Part shown: in pieces, positions 1 to 8,116 of the stretch | How the letters are laid out: each line of letters begins with the position of its first letter | Numbering within the stretch: the first letter of the stretch is position 1 | DNA from: an uncultured Muribaculaceae bacterium | GTDB lineage: Bacteria; Bacteroidota; Bacteroidia; Bacteroidales; Muribaculaceae | Reading direction: 5' to 3' | DNA length: 64,000 nt | Assembly (NCBI GenBank): GCA_910578075.1 | Contig: CAJTPK010000019.1 | Location: forward strand, 7,890-71,889 | Position numbers and translations under genes: made by a program | The notes under the pieces: model-generated | What the model was told of the DNA's origin: nothing | The model's database searches: none | Seen by the model: only the letters and a program-made list of their open reading frames with translations

Positions 1-115
1 CCCCGACGTCACCGCCGGCTTCCCGTTAGGAAACACGATGCTCTGTGTTGCCCGGACTTTCCTCTTGCAGCGTGGATTAACGCGCGTGCAAGCGACAGAC
101 CTCATTTCTGTCTTA
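1..115 (-). ncRNA. rnpB: RNase P RNA, 5' part (cut by window edge)
   Basis: Read on the minus strand, positions 73 down to 50 give the invariant block GAGGAAAGTCCGGGC that follows helix P3 in bacterial RNase P RNA. Just upstream, TTGCA (about 91) and TGCAA (about 67) can pair as P3 around a small loop. The following GGAAGCCGGCGGTGAC-type sequence also fits the family. RNase P RNA is the catalytic part of the enzyme that matures tRNA 5' ends. Only the first ~115 bases are present; the rest lies left of position 1. The exact 5' end is uncertain by about ten bases because helix P1 cannot be closed without the 3' end. Confidence 0.9.
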
Positions 116-144
116 TCATATATAACGGAGTCTATCCGTCGTTA

Positions 145-1008
145 TTATTTTTCTTTAGAATCTTCTTCCTCTTTCGTTGCCGAAGTATTCGTAGAATCTA
201 CGGTTGAATTTACAGTTTTTTCTGCTGTCTCTTCAGCTTTTACCTCCGGCTGCTCTCCGGAAACGGTTCTGAGTTTCTTTTCAGCCTCTTCGGCGGCTCT
301 CTTCGCCTCTTCCTCATGTCGGCGGGCTTCTTCGCTGCCAGCTTTAGCTTCCTCGAGTCTTGCTTTGGCCTCCTTTGCCTGATCCTTGACAGCCTTTTCC
401 TGCTGTTTGGCGAGTTTACGCGCCTCCTTTTCTATATCGGCAGGTGTCTTTTTACGTCTCGGAAGACTCATGAAGCCATTTATGGACCACAAAATCAAAG
501 CCGCTCCGGTTACAATGCACCCCCAGATTCGTTCGTTGCCGGGGTTCTGGTAATCAGTTTTCATCAGAAGCACATATACACCGGCTGCTATCGTGATCAA
601 AGGTAGGATATATAGCCATATCGGAGCGCCGTTGACGCGTCTCCCTCTTACAATCCAAATGATCTCTGCTATAGATGCCACAATCAATGAGACACCGAAG
701 GATATGTTAATGTTTCCAAGCAGACCGTCAGGCATGCAGAGAAGCAATATACCCCATATAAGAGAGATGGCGCCCACCACGGTCGAGAACCAAGGGCGGG
801 AAACGGGTAAGCCGTTTGCGTCACGTTGCGTGCGCAATGATGATAACAGAAAATAGATACCGGGGATAACGAAAATCACACCGGCGGCTATCATCACAGG
901 TCTCAGTACCGGTTGGGCATCTTCCACAACCTGCTGATTGAACACAAGCAGACAAACACCGATCACCAAGGCGGCGAGATACGTCAATGCATATATTATC
1001 TTTTTCAT
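145..1008 (-). CDS. DUF308-like membrane protein with coiled-coil tail
   Basis: The N-terminal ~190 residues contain about six hydrophobic segments in pairs, typical of DUF308/HdeD-like membrane proteins. The C-terminal ~100 residues are highly charged, rich in Lys, Glu and Ala, and should form a long cytoplasmic coiled coil followed by a Thr/Ser/Glu-rich end. The start at 1008 (MKKIIYAL) puts the first membrane segment right at the N terminus; a start 27 bases further upstream (1035) adds nine residues and is less likely. The gene ends about 30 bases before the rnpB 5' end on the same strand. The function is unknown; the family assignment rests on topology and general sequence character. Confidence 0.75.
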   Translation of the reverse strand: MKKIIYALTYLAALVIGVCLLVFNQQVVEDAQPVLRPVMIAAGVIFVIPGIYFLLSSLRTQRDANGLPVSRPWFSTVVGAISLIWGILLLCMPDGLLGNINISFGVSLIVASIAEIIWIVRGRRVNGAPIWLYILPLITIAAGVYVLLMKTDYQNPGNERIWGCIVTGAALILWSINGFMSLPRRKKTPADIEKEARKLAKQQEKAVKDQAKEAKARLEEAKAGSEEARRHEEEAKRAAEEAEKKLRTVSGEQPEVKAEETAEKTVNSTVDSTNTSATKEEEDSKEK

Positions 1009-1038
1009 AGTTGTAAAAATAAAGGTTTCGGTCATTAT

Positions 1039-1231
1039 GAACTCATTTAAACATTTTATTCATTGACATTTGCAGCTTATTTTTCAGGCGATTTTGTCTC
1101 TTGAAGAAGCAGCAACCTTACGGTTGGTGCTGATGAAAGAGGCAAAAGCGACGATAAAGAAGCGCAAAGGTTAATGAAAGAATGATTTCTGAACCCATTT
1201 TTAACATTCGGTAAAAAGTTTAAATGAGTTC
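1039..1231. repeat. 193-bp segment bounded by perfect 14-bp inverted repeats
   Basis: GAACTCATTTAAAC at 1039-1052 recurs inverted at 1218-1231 without mismatch. The interior around 1086-1155 can fold on itself as a long imperfect hairpin with the loop near AACCTTACGGTT. One frame (1070-1174, plus strand, TTG start) reads as a 34-residue Leu/Glu/Ala/Lys-rich peptide, which could be a protein remnant or chance. No transposase and no clear target duplication are visible. Confidence 0.45.
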
Positions 1232-1334
1232 TATATAAATACAATGTTTAACAACCTTTAAAAGTTTACAAAAATCCCTTTTTTCACTAACCATCGTCAA
1301 CTCAATCATAACCATCATCAACTCAATAAAATTT

Positions 1335-1860
1335 TCTCAAACCATTTAAACCATTGGGAACCATGAAAAAGCTTCGCTTTTTTGTTTGACGCGAAAAGGT
1401 GTAGACCAGAGGCCCAGAGAAACCATAGCATGGAGGCAATCTTATAATTACCACTCCTGCGGAGACACAGAGCAGTAATAAAAATTCAGATTTCTTATTA
1501 TTGGTTGACTTCTTCGAAGCCGTTTGACGCTTGTTGCTTACACCACACCTTCGCGGGGCTGTGTTCCTTGCCCCGCTCGATATGGTGTTACAATTGTTCC
1601 ACCTCTTCGAGGTTACGTCGCGAATTGTTGCATCAGGCTCTGTGTCTCCGCAGGAGTGGTAACGAGAAGATCTGCGCCGAATTGAGCGGCATAAAACCTT
1701 TGCGCCTCCGCGCCTCTGCGTTATTAAAATTTTACCTGACGCAAAAATTATAAGACTGCCTCCATGCTATGGTTTCTTTGGGCCTCTGGTCTACACCTTC
1801 TCGCGTCAAACAGAAAAGCGAAGCTTTTTCATGGTTTCCAATGGTTTAAATGGTTTGAGA
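1335..1860. repeat. Composite inverted-repeat element, copy A
   Basis: Two arms of about 115 bp (1335-1449 and 1746-1860) are inverted copies with only a few mismatches. Each runs from a cluster of AACCATT units through AAAAGCTTCGCTTTT and TAGACCAGAGG to CATAGCATGGAGGC. Inside, a second perfect 23-bp inverted repeat (1451-1473 with 1637-1659) encloses a block with a GGGGC/GCCCC hairpin (1555-1576). Between that and the right arm is a CGCCTCCGCGCCTCTGCG module. The same arms and modules recur at 15704, 23538 and 37726. The gap 1232-2010 contains no credible gene. Confidence 0.85.
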
Positions 1861-1914
1861 AATTTGAGAGAAAATGGTTTGAGAGACGATGGTTCGAATG
1901 GTTTGTGCAAGAGA

Positions 1915-1956
1915 AGAGGCGGCACCTGGCAGTGGAGTCACTGCGGCGCCGCCTCT
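1915..1956 (-). terminator. Strong composite hairpin, likely terminator
   Basis: AGAGGCGGC (1915-1923) pairs with GCCGCCTCT (1948-1956), and inside it GCAGTG (1929-1934) pairs with CACTGC (1939-1944). It sits 55 bases downstream of the last gene of the minus-strand locus, ending at 2011. The U-tract is weak, so it may be a transcript-stabilising hairpin rather than an intrinsic terminator. Confidence 0.6.
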
Positions 1957-2010
1957 TTGCGGAAAGGGGATTCGGGGGATTCCCCGCATCGTATATTTTA
2001 GGTGATAGGA

Positions 2011-2976
2011 TTATTTGATAACCACTTTCTTAACGTCTTTACCCTGAACGCGGATAAAGATACCGTTCTCAGGATTTGCAACTTTTACACCCTGCAGATT
2101 GTAATACTCAACCGGTGCATCAGCATTATCCGAAATGATGTCTGTGACACCTGTCTCGCTATCTACAGCTGCGACAAGATTGCCGTTTTCTGCTTTGAGC
2201 GTCATGTTTGAATTACCTTGTATATTGAACTTTGAAGGATCTGAACATCCTTTAACTACAGCATAGTTCTCAGGAAAGCTTTCGGCATCGTAAGGATATA
2301 TAACGATAGGATTTGTATTCTCTAATGTTCCGTTAACATTGACGCAATTTTTACCATTTGCCTGAATGGCTATTGTCATCTCGTTGTTACCCGATATTGT
2401 AAGGTGTTCATTGCCGACGAATACATATCCAAAATTATCATTGACCTTACAAGTATTTGTAAATATGACATTGTTGAGTGTAAGAAAACCATTGACTTTA
2501 ACAGTAACGAGTCCTTGGTTATGTGTGGAAATAGCGTTGTCAATTATAACATTGGTCATAGTCATGATGCCATAGTTTTTTCCACTACCGGATGCTTCAG
2601 TAAAACATTTGTCAGTGGAATCACCCTTACCATCAAGTGTTATATTTTCAATGTGGATTTCTCCTGAATTATCGTTATTCCCTTGAGCCAAGAAAAGAAG
2701 ATTGTTCTTATTTGTTCTCGTCAATCTAACGTTGCGGTTTGCCCCTTTCAATGTTATTTTGTTAGTACCAGAGTTAAGTCTAACATCAATAGTCTGGTCG
2801 GTATTCATTATCAATGTAGCTGTTCCTGATACAGCATTCCATGCTGTCTTGAGGTCATCGTAGCCGACTCCGGTTGTCTCGTTGTAGACGGCTTTTTCAC
2901 TTTCTGCAGTCTGGGCGAATGACATCTGTGAAGTCAGCATTAATGCTGATGCAAATAAGGTAAGTAGTTTCTTCAT
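2011..2976 (-). CDS. Secreted beta-helix-like protein with Por-type C-terminal tail
   Basis: The protein has 321 residues. It opens with a clear signal peptide (MKKLLTLFASALMLTSQMSFAQ). The middle is rich in Asn, Thr and Ile with repeated N-x-I/V turns (HIENITLDG, MTNVIIDN, TLNNVIF), which resembles a parallel beta-helix. The last ~35 residues (YYNLQGVKV...GIFI...KKVVIK) match the type IX secretion/sorting tail of Bacteroidetes. It lies 39 bases after the GH28-like gene and is probably cotranscribed, so a role in binding or cleaving the same glycan is likely. No catalytic motif was recognised, and binding or lyase activity cannot be separated. Confidence 0.7.
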   Translation of the reverse strand: MKKLLTLFASALMLTSQMSFAQTAESEKAVYNETTGVGYDDLKTAWNAVSGTATLIMNTDQTIDVRLNSGTNKITLKGANRNVRLTRTNKNNLLFLAQGNNDNSGEIHIENITLDGKGDSTDKCFTEASGSGKNYGIMTMTNVIIDNAISTHNQGLVTVKVNGFLTLNNVIFTNTCKVNDNFGYVFVGNEHLTISGNNEMTIAIQANGKNCVNVNGTLENTNPIVIYPYDAESFPENYAVVKGCSDPSKFNIQGNSNMTLKAENGNLVAAVDSETGVTDIISDNADAPVEYYNLQGVKVANPENGIFIRVQGKDVKKVVIK

Positions 2977-3015
2977 TAGTTTAATTGTTTTGAGTTAGTA
3001 AATTTGGTATTTGGG

Positions 3016-4452
3016 TTATTCGAAGGTTACGTCTTCTACGTGCTCGCCGATGAAGATGCGTGCCATGTCGCCGGTCTTGTACCATTGGGGTTTGCCGGGC
3101 ATGTCATCGGATATTTTCACGCCGTTTATCACAAGGTTGTCGAAGTGAATACCTTTTACCTTGCGACTTTCGTCATATCCGATGATCATTGACAGTTCGG
3201 AGTTATTGCCGTTGTAGAAGATATTCTTGAAGTATATGTCTTCTACCGCAAGACCGGGAGCTGTGCAATATTTTTTATTGAAGAATATTCGGATGTCTAT
3301 CAGTTTGCCCTGGCGGAAATCTTCTACGCGTATGTCCTCGAAATGGATGTCACGCACGGTGGTGTTATCTCCGCATGATATCGCGAGTGCCCCTTGATAA
3401 TCGATCTGTTTCTCTTTCATGTCGAGAATGTCGATGTTTCTAAACACTGCGTCTTCAATCACTTCATTCCTTTCTGTTTCTGAATGCAGACCGATCATGA
3501 CAGGATGAGCCACATCTGCCCAAAGAATCGCATTCTCGAAGCGGATATGCTTGCAGCCACCGTTATAACCTTTACGGGTGCAATAAATGGTCATGCAGTC
3601 ATCTGATGTGCGGGCGTATACATCGTTAAAACTTACGTTGTTGGAGGCGAAGATATTGAATCCGTCTCCCCAACCGTAATAACTCATGAGTTTTACATTG
3701 TCAATATTCACATTGTCTGATTCTCCTGTGGCGCACTGGGTTGTGAACACTCCGGAGATACTGACATTTTTCGAGCGGTCAGTGAAAATGCCTATTTTTC
3801 TTTTGGGATATATCATGCCTCTACCCGAGAGTTTTACGTCGGTAGCATCTTTTATTCGTATGCAGCCGTCTATGACCGCGCCGCCGGCTACATACACCCT
3901 CTGACCCGATTTGACAATCAGTTCCTCATCGAGTTTATGCATTCCGGGACCGAAGTATATGTAGTTCTTATCCTTACGAAGCTTCTTGAGCTCCTTTGCA
4001 GTGGGAGCATCCGGATCCGGGGCGTTAGTGAACAACTGAAGATTGTCGAATATCTCACCGTTTACCTCTATTGATAGTTTCCGTGGTTGAGTAAGCGAGA
4101 AATTAATTGTATCTCCATTAAGTTTGTGTGCTATATCGTAAGATAGCGGTCGTATCTTTACGTTCTCGATATGACGGTTGTTTGGTATGACACGAATGTC
4201 CACTGTTCCGGAAAAATCAAAGTATGCCATGGAGCTGGGTCTGACGGTGTGTTTTGCGTCTACAACTTCATCAACGAAAACTTTATATACGTCAATTTTC
4301 TTCCATTCGTCTCCTTGACGCACTTCAACTGAAAAAGAGTTATTCAAGTCTGCACCTTCGGGTGCAGGATATGTTGTCAGTTCAGCATTAACACAGGTTG
4401 CCGATGTCACCATCAAAGCTAATCCCAAAGCATTCTTAAACTTCATAATCAA
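3016..4452 (-). CDS. GH28-like right-handed beta-helix glycoside hydrolase
   Basis: The protein has 478 residues, with a signal peptide (ending near VNA), a ~120-residue N-terminal beta domain, and then a beta-helix with repeated V-I/F-x-N-V/I turns. The central region has WGDGFNI, then RTSDDCMTIY and, after a short loop, AHPVMIGLHSE. These fit the GH28 aspartates (usually N-x-D, DD) and the following G-H-G segment, though N-x-D and G-H-G are not canonical. GH28 enzymes cleave alpha-linked galacturonic acid by inversion; the exact bond cannot be told here. It is transcribed away from the repeat at 4535 and leads into the gene at 2011. Confidence 0.7.
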   Translation of the reverse strand: MIMKFKNALGLALMVTSATCVNAELTTYPAPEGADLNNSFSVEVRQGDEWKKIDVYKVFVDEVVDAKHTVRPSSMAYFDFSGTVDIRVIPNNRHIENVKIRPLSYDIAHKLNGDTINFSLTQPRKLSIEVNGEIFDNLQLFTNAPDPDAPTAKELKKLRKDKNYIYFGPGMHKLDEELIVKSGQRVYVAGGAVIDGCIRIKDATDVKLSGRGMIYPKRKIGIFTDRSKNVSISGVFTTQCATGESDNVNIDNVKLMSYYGWGDGFNIFASNNVSFNDVYARTSDDCMTIYCTRKGYNGGCKHIRFENAILWADVAHPVMIGLHSETERNEVIEDAVFRNIDILDMKEKQIDYQGALAISCGDNTTVRDIHFEDIRVEDFRQGKLIDIRIFFNKKYCTAPGLAVEDIYFKNIFYNGNNSELSMIIGYDESRKVKGIHFDNLVINGVKISDDMPGKPQWYKTGDMARIFIGEHVEDVTFE

Positions 4453-4534
4453 TATTATTTGGTTTCTAATATAAATACGTATTAGACTTTCTTCTTACTC
4501 AGTGTATAAAAATTATTGTTTTCCTGTAAAAATA

Positions 4535-5056
4535 TTATTACTGTCCAGTAAACGAATTTAACCGATTGTGCTGAACTATTTTATTTCCACACAAGCCTTT
4601 GTCGCGAGAAACTGATATATTTCCAGTCGCAGCGAATGCGGTTTTAGACTCAGAACTTAAATTATACATAACGCTGAACTCCGTTTCACTTTTGAACGCG
4701 GAACTCACGCGGAACCATCCTGTCAAGGTCCTGGCATATGAAATCTGCGGGTTAAGAATGCCTCCGGCTTTCTTAACGGCGCTGAACGCAGGCGGAACGA
4801 GCCGGCCGATGTCAGTCAATTGAAAGCAGGAATAAACTCATCATAGTTCCGCGTGAGTTCCGCGTTTATAAAGTGAAACGAAGTTCTGCGTTCTAATTAT
4901 TAAGGTTTCAAAATTTACCGGACAACACAGTATGAAAATATTAATCACGCAGAGTCGCGGAGGCGCAGAGGTTTTATGCCGCCCAATTCGGCGCGGAGGT
5001 CGTTTCCACTCCTGTGAAGGCGCAGAGACCGACGCGCCTTACTCGCGGCAATGCTA
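4535..5056. repeat. Composite repeat element, copy E
   Basis: Positions 4535-4664 match 50381-50508 (shared TATTACTGT, GTAAACGAATTTAAC, CACACAAGCCT, CAGAACTTAAATTA). Next is a 46-bp inverted repeat (4671-4715 with 4846-4891, GAACTCACGCGGAAC type), enclosing a perfect GTTAAGAA/TTCTTAAC hairpin (4751-4777). The last part (4943-5056) is the CACGCAGAG/GCGCAGAGG module shared with 23871-23967 and, inverted, with copy A. The gap 4453-5180 has no credible gene; reading frames here are accidental. Confidence 0.75.
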
Positions 5057-5120
5057 TGGATTTTATTATGGTTATATATGTTTGCCGGACACCATTAATA
5101 AAATAATGTTGTGTATGGTA

Positions 5121-5160
5121 AAAAAGAATCCCCGGCAATATCTGATACTGCCGGGGATTC
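5121..5160 (-). terminator. Rho-independent terminator after the lyase gene
   Basis: A perfect 12-bp stem, GAATCCCCGGCA at 5126-5137 pairing with 5149-5160, has an 11-base loop. Read on the minus strand it is followed directly by six T residues. It lies 20 bases after the stop of the lyase gene (5181). Confidence 0.92.
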
Positions 5161-5180
5161 GATATGTGAGCACAAGAGGA

Positions 5181-7997
5181 TTATTTTGTTATCGCTACTT
5201 TTTTGCCGTTTACGATATATATTCCTTTGGGAAGAGAATTGATGTCGTTTCCGCAATCTATGCCCATGAGATTATATATGCGTGATGATTTTAATGTCTC
5301 ATCTGTCAGGATGTCCTCGACACCAGACTGCTCTGCATCAGCTGCCTTACGGATATCCTCAACGCTCTTGAAAGTCCTCATCCACTTGAATGATACCGGT
5401 GTAGCCTCAGCTGGGCCGGCAAGACGAAGCTGCAAAGGTATTGAAGAGATCTGGTCGGTTGCAATTTTTACCTTGTCAACGCCTTTGCTTGTCTGGAACG
5501 CACCATTGACGAGATCGTAGTAATACACATTATCACCAATCTTGCCATCGAAGGTGTCGTATCCGTTCTTCCATGAGTTGGTGGAAGAGTAAAGAGCCAT
5601 AGTCACAGCCTCCGGGCGATCGATGCAGATTGCAAGGTAGGGGAAGTTTCCGGCGTGGAAGGGGAATGACCATCCGCGGCTCACACGCGCAGCTCCGTTT
5701 GAATTGAGCGTGATATCAAGGCTGCTGTCACCGTCAACGCCGGTGCCGTTATTTGCAAGAACATTCCAGTCGAACGATGTGTCGGCAGAATGGATGTCAT
5801 TAAGTTCTCCCCATTCTATTTTCACGGGTTCACTGTATTTCTTGGAGCTGTTGTTGGTATATTCCACCCAGTATGTATATGTAGGGATTGTACCCTCGAT
5901 TGATGCATCCACATAATGGCCGAACGTGTTGTTTTCAGATACAATCTCTGCATCATCCAATGTGCCGTTCGCGCTGCGGAGAAGGTTTATGTCGCTTACA
6001 AGCATGCCTGAGAATTTCCAGTCGCCAACAAATTGTTTAGCGCGTGAATCAAGGTATCCGGTGAATTCAACGCCTGCTTCTTCCTGTGAATTATATTCCA
6101 CGCGAATAGATGCGATTTCAAGACCATCGCCTGCATTCTCCACGTATAGACGCAATACTGATGCTCCGGCGGGGAAGAGAAGAGTCGCGATCTTTGCCTC
6201 TTTGAAATCTGCCGTGGCCTCAAGCGGTGCGGTCTCTTTTTCCGAGCCAGATACAGCTGCACCGAGAGTAGAGGCTCCGGCGCATTTGTATGTCACATAA
6301 ACATCATATGTGTCGGAAACTGGGCACGAGAGCGTGTAGTTAAGCCATTCGCCATTCTGTGTGTTTGCCACAACCCAGCGGCCATTATCTTGCGTAAGAG
6401 ATACGCCTCCGTCGGGACGATACGCTGAAGCGGTAGCTGCTGTCACCTTATGATAGGTGTGTCCTTCACCATCTTCACTGATATTGTAATAATCATAGTC
6501 GGCCGCGCTTATTACGCCAGGCATCACGTGGATACCGGATTTGCGCTCTCCATCTGCAAATGTGACAGGATCCCCCGCCATCCATGTTTGAAGGGTCTTG
6601 GTCAAGGTTCCCCATCCGTTCCACTCATAATACCAGCTCGGACCTGTACCTGAAGTCTCATAGCCATACTGCTCCATGGTATAATCGCGGGTGCGGCGTA
6701 GCCAAAGGGTGTTATCATCGCTTTCTCCGGCGCGATAAAGATAATGCGCATAAGCAGATTCGCGTGAGCCTACATTGCTGATGGAGCCTCGTCCGGCAGG
6801 AGAAGGAAGAATTGATTCCCAGCGTCCGCTGCGGCAACGTGTCTGTAGATATAGATTATTCTGAAGGGTAGCCTCGTTCCAATCTGTGGTATAACCGGCC
6901 GGTTCCCATGGTTCGGGTTGGTCAGGATAAGATTTGAAGAATGAAAGGTTGTAGCGGTAGTTGAACTCTATTCCCTTGAGAAGGCGGTTGTCGAATAAGG
7001 AGTAGAAGCGGTCGCCTTGATTCCATGCTATTTCGGCGAATTCAATGTATTTGTGGAGTCCGGCGAGCACGTGTCCCTGGTCGCGAGATGATTCCTGACA
7101 TTGTCCGTTGGGATAGAAATAGTATTGTAGAAGTTCATCGTATCCGTAATCCTCGATATCACTTTTGTGACCCTCGAGATTGTATACATTCTGATGTTCT
7201 GATGACTGGGATGTCGGTTTGGTGCCTGTCACCGGAGGACCGGCAGGATAGGGAAGGTCATCGGGACGGTGTTTCAGACCTGAAACATATCTTAGAGCAC
7301 GTTCGTACATTACCTCATTATCGAGATAGATACCCATGACAAGCATACCTAACATACCGAACATACCTTGGTTGCCGTATCTGTCTGTATCGCCGTTGTA
7401 AATATTCCAATAGAATGTGATGCCGTTTGTATCATCATCCCATGTCACATATTTTGAGCGTACATCTTCTGTAGAGGAATAGTATGGATATGTGAGCATA
7501 TCTTTGAATTTTTGCTGCTCTACGGGATCCCAACCCTCATAATCGCGCATAAGCTCGGCAGCTTCGATAAGAAGGTTGATCTTACCGTTGTCAAGGGGAC
7601 CTGTGCCTCTTGCAGAAGTGCTTACATAATGATTGTTTGCGTTAAGATACTCAACAGCTTTATCTGCATATCGCTTGTCGCCGGTGAGTTTCCAAAGCAG
7701 GGCGAGGTCGTGGGCGCAACGGCCATCTATACCGACCGTTCCGTTGAATTGCCCTTCGCGGATACGGTCGCCTCGGTCAACAACCTTGCGGTCGAGTGAG
7801 GCATGCTCGGAGTTTTTAAGGTTAAGGAAAGTGGTGTAATAAGGTTCCACTTTCGCTTCCACCATTGCTTTCATGCGGTCGAGCTGTCCCTGGGTGTAAG
7901 AGCATCCGGGATGAACGAACTTACGTTCGGCACGCAGCGATGCAGGCACGATAAGCATCATGGCGAGAAGAATCAGTAAATTGAATCTTGATCTCAT
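5181..7997 (-). CDS. Secreted PL38-like alginate/glucuronan lyase with CBM-like module and Por tail
   Basis: The protein has 938 residues, with a signal peptide (ends near SLRAE). Residues ~60-480 look like the alpha/alpha-toroid Alginate_lyase fold, with NLEGHKSDIEDYGYDELLQ and QESSRDQGHVLAGL holding the Asn/His/Tyr and R-D-x-G-H residues of that family. Residues ~510-640 resemble a CBM6-like beta-sandwich (ADYDYYN...GEWLNYTL...YDVYVTYK). The last ~45 residues (YNLMGIDCG...LPKGIYIVNGKK) form a Por/T9SS sorting tail. Such enzymes cleave (1,4)-linked uronans by beta-elimination. PL38 members act on glucuronan or polymannuronate; the substrate here is inferred. The gene is separated from its upstream neighbour by a hairpin, so it may be differentially expressed. 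Confidence 0.72.
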   Translation of the reverse strand: MRSRFNLLILLAMMLIVPASLRAERKFVHPGCSYTQGQLDRMKAMVEAKVEPYYTTFLNLKNSEHASLDRKVVDRGDRIREGQFNGTVGIDGRCAHDLALLWKLTGDKRYADKAVEYLNANNHYVSTSARGTGPLDNGKINLLIEAAELMRDYEGWDPVEQQKFKDMLTYPYYSSTEDVRSKYVTWDDDTNGITFYWNIYNGDTDRYGNQGMFGMLGMLVMGIYLDNEVMYERALRYVSGLKHRPDDLPYPAGPPVTGTKPTSQSSEHQNVYNLEGHKSDIEDYGYDELLQYYFYPNGQCQESSRDQGHVLAGLHKYIEFAEIAWNQGDRFYSLFDNRLLKGIEFNYRYNLSFFKSYPDQPEPWEPAGYTTDWNEATLQNNLYLQTRCRSGRWESILPSPAGRGSISNVGSRESAYAHYLYRAGESDDNTLWLRRTRDYTMEQYGYETSGTGPSWYYEWNGWGTLTKTLQTWMAGDPVTFADGERKSGIHVMPGVISAADYDYYNISEDGEGHTYHKVTAATASAYRPDGGVSLTQDNGRWVVANTQNGEWLNYTLSCPVSDTYDVYVTYKCAGASTLGAAVSGSEKETAPLEATADFKEAKIATLLFPAGASVLRLYVENAGDGLEIASIRVEYNSQEEAGVEFTGYLDSRAKQFVGDWKFSGMLVSDINLLRSANGTLDDAEIVSENNTFGHYVDASIEGTIPTYTYWVEYTNNSSKKYSEPVKIEWGELNDIHSADTSFDWNVLANNGTGVDGDSSLDITLNSNGAARVSRGWSFPFHAGNFPYLAICIDRPEAVTMALYSSTNSWKNGYDTFDGKIGDNVYYYDLVNGAFQTSKGVDKVKIATDQISSIPLQLRLAGPAEATPVSFKWMRTFKSVEDIRKAADAEQSGVEDILTDETLKSSRIYNLMGIDCGNDINSLPKGIYIVNGKKVAITK

Positions 7998-8036
7998 AAT
8001 ATATTGGTCTTAAAAAAATATTCTGTTTAAGACAAA

Positions 8037-8067
8037 GGGGAGGACGCAATGATTGAACGTCCTCCCC
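8037..8067 (-). terminator. Intercistronic GC-rich hairpin
   Basis: A perfect 10-bp stem (GGGGAGGACG at 8037-8046 with 8058-8067) has an 11-base loop, in the 119-base gap between the surface-protein gene and the lyase gene. On the minus strand it is followed by TTTGTCTTAAA, a weak U-run. It may be a partial terminator or a stability element between the two messages. Confidence 0.7.
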
Positions 8068-8116
8068 GAAAATCCTTGCGGGAACAATCCATTCCCAAAG
8101 TTATGTCAAAGAGCTA

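Noticed and set aside
1885..1910. tRNA-like GGTTCGAAT motif (also at 15952)
   Set aside because: It belongs to the repeated AATGGTTCGAATGG units; no acceptor or anticodon stem can be formed.
1764..2018. 84-residue frame rich in Trp, Phe and Glu
   Set aside because: It is a translation of the AATGGTTT repeats in copy A and the terminator hairpin; no homologue is expected.
4538..4823. Two overlapping ~75-93-residue frames on both strands
   Set aside because: They fall in the repeat module shared with 50381-50508, where the frames are not kept.
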